Shown piece by piece: positions 25,127 through 34,591 of a DNA stretch of 64,000 nucleotides (the first letter of the stretch is position 1; every line of letters starts with the position of its first letter). Source of the stretch: Anthropogastromicrobium aceti (lineage in GTDB: Bacteria; Bacillota; Clostridia; Lachnospirales; Lachnospiraceae); NCBI RefSeq assembly GCF_025567095.1, contig NZ_JAOQJH010000011.1; one strand, 5' to 3'. Both the position numbers and the translations under genes were made by a program. Below the pieces are notes generated by a model. It did not search any database. It had not been told where the DNA came from and saw only the letters and a list, made by a program, of their open reading frames with translations.

Positions 25127-25155
25127 TTGCAAGTAACCGTTTTCTGCGGTATGAT
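25127..25155 (+). promoter_or_regulatory. Promoter of pepF
   Basis: TTGCAA (25127-25132), 17-bp spacer and TATGAT (25150-25155), about 50 bases before the pepF ATG. It has the same hexamers as the promoter of the gene upstream. Confidence 0.7.
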
Positions 25156-25205
25156 AGAATAATGTAAGGGCGAAAAGCTCTAAAATTTTTTGAAGGGAAG
25201 CATAT

Positions 25206-26996
25206 ATGGAAGTAAAAGATAGAAAAGATATTGATGTAAAAGATACATGGAACCTTGAAAGCATTTATGCAAACAATGAATTGTGGGAAGAGGATTACGC
25301 CGCTCTTGAAAAGGACGCAGCAGAATTTGCAAAGTTAAAGGGGGCAATTGAAGCAGACGTTAGTAAGATCCCGGCAGTTCTCGATGCTTACTATGGACTG
25401 CATCGCCGTTTAAGCAAATTGAGTGTTTACGCAAGAATGCGCTTTGATCAGGACACGACAGACAGCACCTACCAGACAATGTCAGCAAAGATCGGCAGCC
25501 TTGGCGTAAAGATTGGCGCAGCTAGTGCCTTTGTAGAGCCGGAGATTCTTTCTTACAGCAAGGAGCAATTAGAAGCTGCAGAAAAAGAAAATGAGCGCAC
25601 TGCTTATTATGGAAGAAAGATTGAAGAGATGCTTCGCGGACAGGAGCACACATTAGATGCAGAAAAGGAAGAGCTTTTAGCTGCAGCAGGAGACATGGCA
25701 GAGGCACCAGATGATATTTTCAGCGTGTTAATGAATGCTGATATGAAGTATCCTGATATCGTGCTTGAGGACGGCACACATCTGCCGCTGACAAACAGCA
25801 CATATATTTCCTACATGGAGTCACCAGACCGTGCAGTAAGAGAAGGTGCATTTAAGACACTTTACGGTCAGATTGCAAGCTTAAAGAATACATTTGCAGC
25901 AATATACCGCGGCAACTTAAAGCAGGCAAAATTTTATGCACAGTCAAGAAAATATTCATCAGCACGTGCTATGTATTTGGCAGATTCAAATGTGCCAGAG
26001 AGCGTTTATGACAACTTATTAAGTGCTGTTCACGAGGCACTTCCTATGATGTACCGCTACGTTGCTGTTAGAAAGAAAGTGCTTGGCGTAGACAAGCTTC
26101 ACATGTATGATGTTTACACACCAATCGTTGCCGCACAGAATCAGACATACGAGTTTGAGCAGGCAAAGCAGATGGTGCTTGAGGCATTAAAGCCGATGGG
26201 AGAGGATTATCTTTCTCATGCGCGTGAGGGTCTTGAAAACCGCTGGATTGATATTTATCCAAACAAGGGAAAGAAAGGCGGCGCATACTCTTGGGGCTGC
26301 TACGACTCACAGCCATTCATACTGCTAAACTACACAAAAAATCTTGACAGCGTATTTACACTGATTCATGAGATGGGTCATTCCATTCATTCCTACTATT
26401 CAATAACTGCACAGGATTACGCATACTCTGATTACAAGATCTTTGTAGCAGAGGTCGCTTCTACATGCAATGAGTGCTTATTGATGCATGATCTTTTGGA
26501 AAAGACAACAGATAAGGAGCAGAGAAAATATCTGTTAAATCATTATCTGGACAGCTTTAAGGGAACATTGTTCCGTCAGACGATGTTTGCTGAGTTTGAG
26601 AAGACTGCACATGATTACTGTGCACAGGGAAAGCCTCTGACAGCAGAAGCATTAAGTCAGATGTATCTGGAATTAAATCAGAAGTATTTTGGACCAGATA
26701 TGGAAAAGGATGAGGAGATTGCATACGAGTGGATGCGTATTCCTCATTTCTACACACCATTCTACGTATATCAGTATGCAACAGGATATTCCGCAGCAGT
26801 TGCGTTGTCTGCAAAGATCTTAAAGGAAGGAAAGCCGGCAGTAGATGCCTACATGAGCTTCTTAAAGGGCGGTGAGAGCAAAGATCCGATTGATCTTTTA
26901 AAGATGGCTGGTGTAGATATGACAACAGAAAAGCCGGTAGCCGATGCACTGGCATTATTTGGAGAGTTAGTAGCAGAGTTGGAAGCACTTGTCTGA
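25206..26996 (+). CDS. pepF: Oligoendopeptidase F (M3 metallopeptidase)
   Basis: 596-residue cytoplasmic zinc peptidase of family M3B that degrades short peptides. The zinc site is HEMGHSIHS near residue 386, with the third-ligand helix around AEVASTCNECLL. The length matches the family. The N-terminal helical lid region (DTWNLESIYANNELWEEDY) is typical. The nitroreductase gene starts 14 bases later, so both are probably co-transcribed. Confidence 0.95.
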   Translation: MEVKDRKDIDVKDTWNLESIYANNELWEEDYAALEKDAAEFAKLKGAIEADVSKIPAVLDAYYGLHRRLSKLSVYARMRFDQDTTDSTYQTMSAKIGSLGVKIGAASAFVEPEILSYSKEQLEAAEKENERTAYYGRKIEEMLRGQEHTLDAEKEELLAAAGDMAEAPDDIFSVLMNADMKYPDIVLEDGTHLPLTNSTYISYMESPDRAVREGAFKTLYGQIASLKNTFAAIYRGNLKQAKFYAQSRKYSSARAMYLADSNVPESVYDNLLSAVHEALPMMYRYVAVRKKVLGVDKLHMYDVYTPIVAAQNQTYEFEQAKQMVLEALKPMGEDYLSHAREGLENRWIDIYPNKGKKGGAYSWGCYDSQPFILLNYTKNLDSVFTLIHEMGHSIHSYYSITAQDYAYSDYKIFVAEVASTCNECLLMHDLLEKTTDKEQRKYLLNHYLDSFKGTLFRQTMFAEFEKTAHDYCAQGKPLTAEALSQMYLELNQKYFGPDMEKDEEIAYEWMRIPHFYTPFYVYQYATGYSAAVALSAKILKEGKPAVDAYMSFLKGGESKDPIDLLKMAGVDMTTEKPVADALALFGELVAELEALV

Positions 26997-27010
26997 AAGG
27001 CTGGTGAAAC

Positions 27011-27781
27011 ATGACACAATACGAATCAATAGGCAGACGCCATTCCGTCAGGCGTTTTCAGATGACGGCAATTGATCCGCATATTATGAAGCAGATTAAT
27101 TGCTTTATTCAGACACTTGCACCGCTGCATCCGCAGGCAGCGTACAGGATCGCCGTTGTGGAGGCATACAATACACAAAAGCATGTTTTTAAAGGCATGT
27201 TTTTGGTGCAGGCACCATATTATCTGGTGCTTTCAGCAAAGGATCATCCATTTGCGGCAGTCAATGCCGGATATGTGATGGAGCAGCTGGTTTTATATCT
27301 GGTATCAAAGGGCTTTGCTACATGTTATCTTGGAGATGCAAAGTCAAAACCAGATCTTGACCAGTATCAGCCGATGATTGTTGTGGCATTTGGAAAGGCG
27401 GCGGCCACGGCAGTAAAAAAGCCGGCTAGCCGCAAGAAGTTAACAGAGCTTGTGAATCAGCCGCCGGTAGCGCAGCAAAATGTCCGAAAGATTATCGAGG
27501 CAGCAAGGATTGCGCCATCTGCATTCAATCTCCAGCCTTGGCGTTTTATGCCGCAGGATGGAAAAATTCATATCTTTATGAAAAAAGAAAGTCTTATGCA
27601 GACAAAGCGAATGAAAGAGCTGACGCTTCTTGACATGGGTATTGCTATGTGTCATATGGCGCTTGCGGCAGAAGAACTTTGGCTTGATTGGCGTCTGTCA
27701 AGAGAAGATACGTCAAATGAGCCGATATGGAAGGGCTGCCAATATGTGGCAACACTTTACTATGAGATAAAAAGCTTTTGA
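27011..27781 (+). CDS. Nitroreductase-family flavoprotein
   Basis: 256-residue FMN-dependent nitroreductase-like protein. RRHSVRRF near the N terminus is the phosphate-binding motif, and the second half has IIEAARIAPSAFNLQPWRF, the classic nitroreductase core motif. The arrangement resembles the putative TM-nitroreductase family, in which the two halves surround one flavin. The natural substrate is unknown. It has a good GGCTGGTGAAAC context close to the pepF stop. Confidence 0.85.
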   Translation: MTQYESIGRRHSVRRFQMTAIDPHIMKQINCFIQTLAPLHPQAAYRIAVVEAYNTQKHVFKGMFLVQAPYYLVLSAKDHPFAAVNAGYVMEQLVLYLVSKGFATCYLGDAKSKPDLDQYQPMIVVAFGKAAATAVKKPASRKKLTELVNQPPVAQQNVRKIIEAARIAPSAFNLQPWRFMPQDGKIHIFMKKESLMQTKRMKELTLLDMGIAMCHMALAAEELWLDWRLSREDTSNEPIWKGCQYVATLYYEIKSF

Positions 27782-27820
27782 TTTTGTTTGTTCATAAAAT
27801 TTTAGCACCGCGCATAAAGT

Positions 27821-29077
27821 ATGTTAGAAAATGCAAAGCGGTGGGTGAATCCTATAAACACAAGTAATAAAGCAAAGAAAATAAGACGAAGCATGATGGC
27901 AGGACTGGCAGCATTTGCTGTGGCAATCCTGCTGTTTGCACAGATCGTGTTGTCTGCGGATGAAGCAAAAATGCCAGCGCAGGAATCACTCTATGCCAGA
28001 TCAGCTGCATTAATTGATGGAGATACTGGCAGACTGCTTTACGGTAAGGAGGAAGATGTGATCCTGCCTATGGCAAGCACGACAAAGATTATGACATGTA
28101 TTCTTGTGCTTGAGATGATGGAGCCAGAAGAAATATGCACAGCATCTGCCTATGCTGCCTCACAGCCGCAGGTGCATCTTGGCGTGCAAAAAGGCTGGTC
28201 ATTTCGCTGCGAGGATCTCTTATATTCATTGATGTTAGAAAGCCATAACGATACGGCTGTTATCTTAGCAGAGGCAGCTGCAGGAAGTGTAGAGGGCTTT
28301 GCTACATGGATGAATAAAAAGGCAAAAGAGATCGGGCTTAGCCAGACACATTTTGTAACACCAAACGGGTTAGATAATGAGGCACATTATACAACGGCAA
28401 GAGAGCTTGCGCTTCTTCTTCGTTATTGCATTCGTACATCGCCAAAAAGCAAAGAATTTTTAAAGATCACGCGTACAGCGCAGTATGAATTTACCGATAC
28501 GACAGGTGCTTATTCATTTTCAGTGTATAATCATAACGCATTTTTGCAGATGATGGACGGTGCACTGACAGGGAAGACAGGATTTACAGGAAAAGCAGGG
28601 TATTGTTATGTCGGTGCCCTAGAAAGAGATGGGCGTCTTTATATAGTATCACTTCTTGCATGCGGTTGGCCGGGAAATAAAAGCTATAAATGGGCTGATA
28701 CAAAAAAGCTTATGAACTATGGGCTGTCAGCTTATGAAACAAAAAAGCTTGAGACACCGACAGTACCCAAAATGAGCGCATCAGTTATTGATGGTGTATA
28801 TGACTGGACTAAGCAGACAAAGTCACAGGTAAAGTTAATCTGTCCCGATGCACCAGATAAATATCAGGTGCTTGCAAAAGATGGAGAGAAAATTGAAATT
28901 CAAATCAGAGCCAGAAAAGAGCTTGCATCGCCCGTATTAGAAGATGAAGTTTGCGGTGAAGTCTCCTTTTGGCTTAGTGAGGTATGTTTAGGTACATATC
29001 CAATTTATCCGGAACAGGCAGTAGACAGACGCGCATTTGTCTGGTATATTATGCGTGTACTTTCTTTGCTGCTGTAA
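27821..29077 (+). CDS. D-alanyl-D-alanine carboxypeptidase (PBP5/DacF type)
   Basis: 418-residue low-molecular-weight penicillin-binding protein (S11 family) that trims the terminal D-Ala of peptidoglycan stems. A membrane/signal segment spans about residues 27-46. Motifs are STTK (active serine), SHN (LMLESHNDTA) and KTG (LTGKTGFTGKAG). The C-terminal part ends in a hydrophobic helix (FVWYIMRVLSLLL) that fits membrane anchoring. No clear ribosome site precedes ATG 27821; an internal ATG near 27893 is possible. Next to a polysaccharide deacetylase it suggests a wall or spore-cortex role. Confidence 0.9.
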   Translation: MLENAKRWVNPINTSNKAKKIRRSMMAGLAAFAVAILLFAQIVLSADEAKMPAQESLYARSAALIDGDTGRLLYGKEEDVILPMASTTKIMTCILVLEMMEPEEICTASAYAASQPQVHLGVQKGWSFRCEDLLYSLMLESHNDTAVILAEAAAGSVEGFATWMNKKAKEIGLSQTHFVTPNGLDNEAHYTTARELALLLRYCIRTSPKSKEFLKITRTAQYEFTDTTGAYSFSVYNHNAFLQMMDGALTGKTGFTGKAGYCYVGALERDGRLYIVSLLACGWPGNKSYKWADTKKLMNYGLSAYETKKLETPTVPKMSASVIDGVYDWTKQTKSQVKLICPDAPDKYQVLAKDGEKIEIQIRARKELASPVLEDEVCGEVSFWLSEVCLGTYPIYPEQAVDRRAFVWYIMRVLSLLL

Positions 29078-29103
29078 TTTGTAGAAAAATCAGGCGGTAT
29101 AAG

Positions 29104-29346
29104 GTGAGTAGATTAAACAGAGAAAAAAAGTTGATGGTTGTATTTCCTACAACGACAGATGCCATGCATATGCAGCAGGCAGCCACAAAGTATAAGCTTC
29201 CAGGTCGCATGATACCGCTTCCGGGCGGACTAGAGGCTGGATGTGGGCTTGCATGGTGCACATTGCCAGAACAAAAAAATATGCTTGAGGCATTGACAGA
29301 AGAGCTTGGAATTAACACACAAGGTTTTTTTGAAAAGGAATGGTGA
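29104..29346 (+). CDS. DUF3343-like small protein
   Basis: About 70-80 residues. VFPTTTDAMHMQQAATKYKLPGR and GGLEAGCGLAWC resemble the DUF3343 (putative selenium/sulfur carrier-like) family, whose members carry a conserved Cys pair; function is not established. Start is uncertain: GTG 29104 or ATG 29134, with no strong ribosome site for either. Its 3' end overlaps the start region of the deacetylase gene, suggesting an operon with dac upstream. Confidence 0.7.
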   Translation: MSRLNREKKLMVVFPTTTDAMHMQQAATKYKLPGRMIPLPGGLEAGCGLAWCTLPEQKNMLEALTEELGINTQGFFEKEW

Positions 29347-29354
29347 AAGGAACA

Positions 29355-30611
29355 ATGATGAGAAATTGGAAATTGAGAAGCAGTGTAATTGTACTTGCAG
29401 CAGTAATGATGGCTTCGTCAGGCTGCGGCAAAAAAAATAATGATACAGCAAGTCTTCCGCAGCTGCCAAGCCAGACACAAACACAAGAACAAACAATTGA
29501 GCAGACTATACCTGTAACGACAGAGGAAGAAGCAATTCCAGTTCCGGTAGCGCCAGGAGAAGTGAATGTATCGTCATCTTCGTCAGCAAGCGCGTCAAGT
29601 CTGGCAGCTGCATCGTCACAGGCTGTACAGGCAGAAGATAGCTACGAGCCGCGAGATGAAGAAGTTTATGCGACACAAAAGGTTAATATTCGCGAGACGG
29701 CTTCAACAGACGCAGCAAAGGCAGGATCTCTTGAGGCAGGTGCATCCATTCACAGAATAGGCTACACTGCAGAGTGGAGTAAGGTAGAATATAACGGTAC
29801 AACATGTTACATTGCAAGTGAATATCTTTCAGATAAGGCACCAGAAACTGTAAATCAGCAGGTACAGGCACCAAGCGCAGCTACAGAGCTTTGGAGTGGT
29901 GATTTAAGTACACTCAGTACAAATGAGTTCAGCGGAATTGCAGACTATAGGGATCGCGATGCGTTAAATGTTCCGAATGGATGCTATTACTTAAAGAAGC
30001 TGTATGGAAAGTATAATGCAAAGTTTATTGAAGATACATCAAAGAAAGTAATTTATCTTACTATGGACGAGGGATATGAGGCAGGCTTTACACCTCAGAT
30101 TCTTCAGACACTTCGCGAGAAGAACGTAAAAGCAACCTTCTTTGTCACAAAAGAATTTTATGACAGCAATCCAGAGTACATTAAACAGATGATTGATGAA
30201 GGTCACACTGTAGGAAATCACACCTGCAACCACAAGAATATGCCATCGCTTTCACTTGAGGAGCAGACAAACGAGATCATGGTTCTTCACAACCTGGTTA
30301 AAGACAACTTTGGTTACGAGATGAAGCTGTTTAGATTCCCAGAGGGTTCTACAAGTGAGCAGTCATTAGGTCTTGTAGAAAGCCTCGGCTACCAGAGCGT
30401 ATTCTGGAGCTTCCACTATTTAGATTACAACTCCGATGCTCAGAAAGATCCGGCAGAGGCATTGCAGCTTTGCATGGACAGCATTCATCCTGGTGCAATC
30501 TATCTGCTTCATGCAAAGTCAGCGACAAACACACAGATCCTTGGAGAATGGATAGATGCAGTGCGCGCCGCAGGCTATGAATTTGGAGGTGGACTGCCGA
30601 CTACGTGGTAA
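29355..30611 (+). CDS. Lipoprotein polysaccharide deacetylase with SH3 domain (PdaA-like)
   Basis: About 419 residues. A lipobox ASSGC ends the signal peptide near residue 25. A Ser/Ala/Thr-rich linker leads to a bacterial SH3 domain (about residues 100-150, KVNIRETASTDAAKAGSL). The C-terminal NodB-type deacetylase has TMDEGYE (metal Asp), HTVGNHTCNH and FRFPEGS. The Asp-Glu-Gly motif and gap to the C-terminal LLHAKS resemble the PdaA group that makes muramic delta-lactam in spore cortex. GAAAGGAA precedes ATG 29355/29358; the earlier ATG 29340 overlaps the upstream gene. Confidence 0.88.
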   Translation: MMRNWKLRSSVIVLAAVMMASSGCGKKNNDTASLPQLPSQTQTQEQTIEQTIPVTTEEEAIPVPVAPGEVNVSSSSSASASSLAAASSQAVQAEDSYEPRDEEVYATQKVNIRETASTDAAKAGSLEAGASIHRIGYTAEWSKVEYNGTTCYIASEYLSDKAPETVNQQVQAPSAATELWSGDLSTLSTNEFSGIADYRDRDALNVPNGCYYLKKLYGKYNAKFIEDTSKKVIYLTMDEGYEAGFTPQILQTLREKNVKATFFVTKEFYDSNPEYIKQMIDEGHTVGNHTCNHKNMPSLSLEEQTNEIMVLHNLVKDNFGYEMKLFRFPEGSTSEQSLGLVESLGYQSVFWSFHYLDYNSDAQKDPAEALQLCMDSIHPGAIYLLHAKSATNTQILGEWIDAVRAAGYEFGGGLPTTW

Positions 30612-30616
30612 CCATA

Positions 30617-30662
30617 AAAAAATCCCCTGATAGAGGAGAAATCCTCTACCGGGGGATTTTTT
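30617..30662. terminator. Terminator between convergent genes
   Basis: A long hairpin (AATCCCC, then TAGAGGA, GAAA loop, TCCTCTA, GGGGATT) ends in T6 on the plus strand and is flanked by A-rich sequence on the other side. It can end transcription from the deacetylase gene and possibly from the convergent aminopeptidase gene. Confidence 0.9.
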
Positions 30663-30689
30663 GTGTGTTTAAAATTTGAGTAATTTTAT

Positions 30690-32084
30690 TTACTTCTCTG
30701 CGCGAAGGAATGCCTCGTATCCGCGACATGTCTCGTAAACGTCGATCTTACTTACAACTTCCCACGGTGCGTGCATGTTAAGAACCGGAACGCCACAGTC
30801 GATAACTTCCATGTTCAGGTTTGCAAGGATATAAGCGATAGTTCCGCCACCTCCCTGGTCAACCTTTCCAAGCTCGCTAGTCTGGAAGAATACGCCTGCA
30901 TCGTCCATTACCTTTCTAAGGTAAGCGATATACTCTGCATTAGCATCATTGCAGCCGCTCTTTCCGCGAGCACCGGTATACTTATTGAATGTGAAGCCTC
31001 TTCCACAGAAAGCACTGTTCTTTCTCTCATTTACCTCTGGGTAATTTGGATCAAATGCAGCACTTACGTCAGATGAGAGCATCTTGGAGTTTTTCAGACA
31101 GCGGCGAAGAATAAGATCGCTGTATGATGCGTTAGTCAGTGCAATAAGCTCAGCAACGATATTCTCGAAGAAACGGGAATGCATACCAGTAGCACCGTTG
31201 CTTCCAACCTCTTCCTTATCAACAAGCAGACAGCAGCTTGTATGTACAGGATTCTCTACCTTAAGCATAGCAGCAAGAGAAGTGTAGGAGCATACACGGT
31301 CATCATGGCCATAGCCCATGATCATGCTGCGGTCAAGTCCGTAATCTCTTGCAGGACCAGCCGGAACGATCTCAAGCTCAGAAGACAGGAAATCTTCTTC
31401 CTCAATGTCATACTTTTCCTTTAACATAGAAAGGATCAGCTCCTTAACAGGCTCCTTGCAGTCATCAGCAGCATTCATAACAGGACGGCTTCCAACAGTC
31501 AGATTTAACTTCTCGCCCTCGATTGCCTTAGAGAGAGTCTTTGCCATCTGATCACCAGATAAGTGAATCAAAAGATCAGAGATACCAAGTACCGGATCAG
31601 ACGGATCCTCACCGATTACAACATTGACAACAGTACCGTCTTTCTTTGCAACAACGCCGTGAAGAGCAAGCGGAAGAGCAACCCACTGATACTTTTTGAT
31701 TCCGCCATAGTAGTGTGTATCAAGAAGAGCAAAATCCTCATCCTGATAAAGCGGATTCTGCTTAACATCAATACGAGGAGAGTCAATGTGTGCACCAAGG
31801 ATATGCATACCCTTTTCCATCGGCTCAGTACCAACTACAAATAAAGCAATTGTCTTGCCCATGTTGTTAGCATAAACCTTATCGCCAGCCTTTAATGGTG
31901 TACCAGCCTCGATACAGTCATTTAAGTTCTTGTATCCAGCAGCCTCAGCCAGACGAATACTTTCCTCTACGCACTCACGCTCTGTCTTGCAGTCGGAGAT
32001 GAATTTGATATAATCAGTGCAGAGTGCATTTACCTGTGCGAGCTTTGCTTCATCGCAGGATTTCCATGCATTTTTACGTTCCAT
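30690..32084 (-). CDS. M18-family aminopeptidase
   Basis: 464-residue cytoplasmic dinuclear zinc aminopeptidase. The metal and active-site segments are visible: GAHIDSPRIDVKQNPLY, THYYGGIKKYQW, GHDDRVCSYTSL, DKEEVGSNGATGMHS and, near the end, NMHAPWEVVSK. The length suits clostridial M18 enzymes. It prefers peptides with acidic or neutral N-terminal residues in characterised relatives. Monocistronic and convergent with the deacetylase gene. Confidence 0.95.
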   Translation of the reverse strand: MERKNAWKSCDEAKLAQVNALCTDYIKFISDCKTERECVEESIRLAEAAGYKNLNDCIEAGTPLKAGDKVYANNMGKTIALFVVGTEPMEKGMHILGAHIDSPRIDVKQNPLYQDEDFALLDTHYYGGIKKYQWVALPLALHGVVAKKDGTVVNVVIGEDPSDPVLGISDLLIHLSGDQMAKTLSKAIEGEKLNLTVGSRPVMNAADDCKEPVKELILSMLKEKYDIEEEDFLSSELEIVPAGPARDYGLDRSMIMGYGHDDRVCSYTSLAAMLKVENPVHTSCCLLVDKEEVGSNGATGMHSRFFENIVAELIALTNASYSDLILRRCLKNSKMLSSDVSAAFDPNYPEVNERKNSAFCGRGFTFNKYTGARGKSGCNDANAEYIAYLRKVMDDAGVFFQTSELGKVDQGGGGTIAYILANLNMEVIDCGVPVLNMHAPWEVVSKIDVYETCRGYEAFLRAEK

Positions 32085-32200
32085 AACAAATACTTCCTTT
32101 CTTTTTGGGAAAACATAGAGTATCCCTTATCATTCTTATTCATTATACCATAGGAAATGAAGTTTGTCTTATTAAAAGTACAAAAAATTGCAAATTCTTG

Positions 32201-32229
32201 TTGAATTATTTGCTCAAAAACGATACAAT
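32201..32229 (+). promoter_or_regulatory. Promoter of the decarboxylase operon
   Basis: TTGAAT (32201-32206), 17-bp spacer and TACAAT (32224-32229), about 59 bases before the carboxyltransferase ATG. Confidence 0.7.
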
Positions 32230-32287
32230 GTTAAATGGCAGAAGATGGTTTTAACCATTAGAATAAAAAATTAAACGGAGGACGAAT

Positions 32288-33727
32288 ATGAGTACAACAT
32301 CACAGAATTCAGCAAGCAGCCGTATAAGTGCTTTGCTTGATGACAACAGTTTTGTTGAGATCGGCGGATCAGTTACTGCCAGAAATACCGATTTCAATTT
32401 GCAGAACAAAGAAACACCTGCAGATGGAGTATTAACAGGATATGGTACTATTGATGGTGCCCTTGTCTATGTTTACAGCCAGGACGCAACTGTTCTGGGC
32501 GGTTCCATCGGAGAAATGCACGCAAAGAAGATTGTAAAGCTTTACAGCCTTGCAATGAAGGTAGGTGCACCGGTAATCGGTCTGGTAGACTGTGCAGGAA
32601 TGAGATTAGAGGAGGCTACCGATGCATTAGAGGCATTTGGTAAGCTGTATGAGTGCCAGGCACTTGCATCTGGCGTAGTTCCACAGATCACAGCAGTTTT
32701 CGGAACCTGCGGCGGCGGTATGGCAGTAGTTCCGGCTCTGACTGATTTCACATTTATGGAGGCAAAGAACGCAAAGCTGTTCGTTAATTCTCCAAATGCA
32801 TTAGAGGGCAACAAGACTGAGAATACAGCAAACGCAGCATTCCAGAGCAGCGAGGCTGGTATGGTAGATGTAGTTGCACAGGAAGATGAGCTGTTAGAGA
32901 GCATCCGCACCTTAGTAAGCATTCTGCCGGCAAACAACGAGGATGACATGTCCTACAGCGAGTGCACAGATGACTTAAATCGTGCATGTACAGATCTTGA
33001 AGCATCAGCAGCAGATCCGGCACTTAGCCTGCCAATGATCTCTGATGATAACTTCTTCTTCGAGGTAAAGAAGGATTACGCAAAGGATATGGTAACTGGC
33101 TTTATCCGCTTAAACGGAAACACCATTGGCGCAATTGCAAACCGTACTGCTTTATATGACGAAGAGGGCAAGGAGGCTGAGACCTTCGACGGTACCTTAA
33201 GCGCAGAGGGTGCTGAGAAGGCAGCAGAGTTCGTAAACTTCTGTGACGCATTCTCCATCCCAGTTTTAACACTGACAAATGTTACCGGATACAAGGCAAC
33301 AAAGTGCCAGGAGAAGAGAATCGCAAAGGCAGCTGCAAAGCTGATTTATGCATTCCATGATATGACTGCTCCAAAGGTAAATGTAATCGTAGGCGCAGCA
33401 AACGGAACAGCATCCTTAGCAATGAACAACAGTGCAGATATGACATATGCATGGCCGCAGGCTACCATCGGCATGATGGATCCAGTAAGTGCAGCAAAGA
33501 TCATGTATGCAGATGAGATTGCAAAGGCAGATGATAAGAATGCTCTTATAAGCGAGAAGGCAGCAGCTTACGCTAAGCTTCAGGCAAGTGCAGAGTCTGC
33601 AGCTAAGAGAGGTTATGTAGACAGCATTATCGCTCCGGAAACTACAAGACAGATCGCTGCAGCAGCATTTGAGATGCTGTTCACAAAGAGAGAGGACCGT
33701 CCGGCAAAGAAGCACGGTACCGTTTAA
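32288..33727 (+). CDS. Acyl-CoA carboxyltransferase subunit (MmdA/PccB-like)
   Basis: 479-residue carboxyltransferase of the crotonase-fold PccB/MmdA family. It would move CO2 between an acyl-CoA, probably methylmalonyl/propionyl-CoA, and the biotin of the carrier encoded downstream. TPADGVLTGYGTIDG, QDATVLGGSIGEMHAKKI and GLVDCAGMRLEE make the N-terminal half; TCGGGMAVVPALTDF and NVTGYKATK...AYAWPQATIGMMDP-type segments make the acyl-CoA and biotin pockets. It is slightly shorter than MmdA. Substrate choice is inferred from the operon. Confidence 0.85.
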   Translation: MSTTSQNSASSRISALLDDNSFVEIGGSVTARNTDFNLQNKETPADGVLTGYGTIDGALVYVYSQDATVLGGSIGEMHAKKIVKLYSLAMKVGAPVIGLVDCAGMRLEEATDALEAFGKLYECQALASGVVPQITAVFGTCGGGMAVVPALTDFTFMEAKNAKLFVNSPNALEGNKTENTANAAFQSSEAGMVDVVAQEDELLESIRTLVSILPANNEDDMSYSECTDDLNRACTDLEASAADPALSLPMISDDNFFFEVKKDYAKDMVTGFIRLNGNTIGAIANRTALYDEEGKEAETFDGTLSAEGAEKAAEFVNFCDAFSIPVLTLTNVTGYKATKCQEKRIAKAAAKLIYAFHDMTAPKVNVIVGAANGTASLAMNNSADMTYAWPQATIGMMDPVSAAKIMYADEIAKADDKNALISEKAAAYAKLQASAESAAKRGYVDSIIAPETTRQIAAAAFEMLFTKREDRPAKKHGTV

Positions 33728-33766
33728 TCCAGAAACACAGTACCGTGTGAACACATCGCGGATTAA
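33713..33766 (+). other. Possible H-type pseudoknot at the end of the carboxyltransferase gene
   Basis: CACGGTAC (33713-33720) can pair with GTACCGTG (33740-33747), and TTAATCC (33724-33730) with GGATTAA (33760-33766). The two helices interleave, as in an H-type pseudoknot, and span the stop codon. Folding is inferred from complementarity only. Confidence 0.4.
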
Positions 33767-33806
33767 TGATCCCCTATGTGTGTACGGGGTGGAATGAGAG
33801 GTAGAT

Positions 33807-34559
33807 ATGAAAAGAAAGTTAGCAGTATTATTAAGTGTGCTGCTGTGTGCGTTTGGGCTGACTGCCTGCTCCTCATCCAGTGCTTCTGATACAGCAAGTG
33901 AGGACATGGCTGTCTACAAGACAGAGGCAGTTGCACTCATTGATACACTTGTAAATGAGCAGAAAACACTTGACGAGTTAAAGGCTGAGGCAAATGACGA
34001 GGATGAGGCCGCTGCATTTGAGGCTGGTTTTTCAGCGTGGGAAGATGCAAAGGAAGAACTCGGCGCAGTTAGCGAGATCAAAGAGGATTCTGCTGATGTC
34101 AGCTACGAAAACCAGAACAAGCTTTATGTTGTCAGTGTAGACGGAACCTTTGACAAGCGTGATGCAGTTGTCACTGTTACCTTTGATAAGAAGGGAAATT
34201 TAAGTTCTGTTGCATTCAACGGTGTTTATACACTGGGTGAGAAGATGTCAAAGGCAGCCTTAAATACCATTATGGGTCTGGCAGTCGTATTCGTTATGCT
34301 GATCTTCATCAGCTTGATCATCTACTGCTTCAAGTTTATCCATGAGGCAGAGGAAAGAGCAGCTGCAAAGAAGAAGGCTTCAGAGCCTGCTCCGGTACCT
34401 GCACCAGTAGTAGAAGAAACAGTAGAAGAAGAGGACGATCTTGAGCTTGTAGCTGTTATTGCAGCAGCAATCGCAGCAAGCGAAGGTACCGATCCGAATG
34501 GTCTGGTAGTTCGTTCTATTAAGAGAGTTGGCAAGACAAACAACTGGAAAAGAGCATAA
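33807..34559 (+). CDS. OadG-type decarboxylase subunit fused to an N-terminal lipoprotein domain
   Basis: 250-residue protein. Residues 1-21 are a lipoprotein signal with lipobox LTAC, followed by Ser-rich spacer and an extracytoplasmic domain of about 120 residues (GTFDKRDAVVTVTFDKKGNL). A single membrane helix follows near residues 150-173 (LNTIMGLAVVFVMLIFISLIIYCFKFI), then a cytoplasmic Ala/Pro/Glu-rich tail and ELVAVIAAAIAASEG, which matches the C-terminal motif of OadG/MmdD subunits. OadG normally has only the helix and tail, so the N-terminal domain is an addition. It should anchor the carboxyltransferase to the membrane pump. Confidence 0.8.
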   Translation: MKRKLAVLLSVLLCAFGLTACSSSSASDTASEDMAVYKTEAVALIDTLVNEQKTLDELKAEANDEDEAAAFEAGFSAWEDAKEELGAVSEIKEDSADVSYENQNKLYVVSVDGTFDKRDAVVTVTFDKKGNLSSVAFNGVYTLGEKMSKAALNTIMGLAVVFVMLIFISLIIYCFKFIHEAEERAAAKKKASEPAPVPAPVVEETVEEEDDLELVAVIAAAIAASEGTDPNGLVVRSIKRVGKTNNWKRA

Positions 34560-34591
34560 AAGCAGCCGCAAAGCGGCAGAAGGAGATTAAG

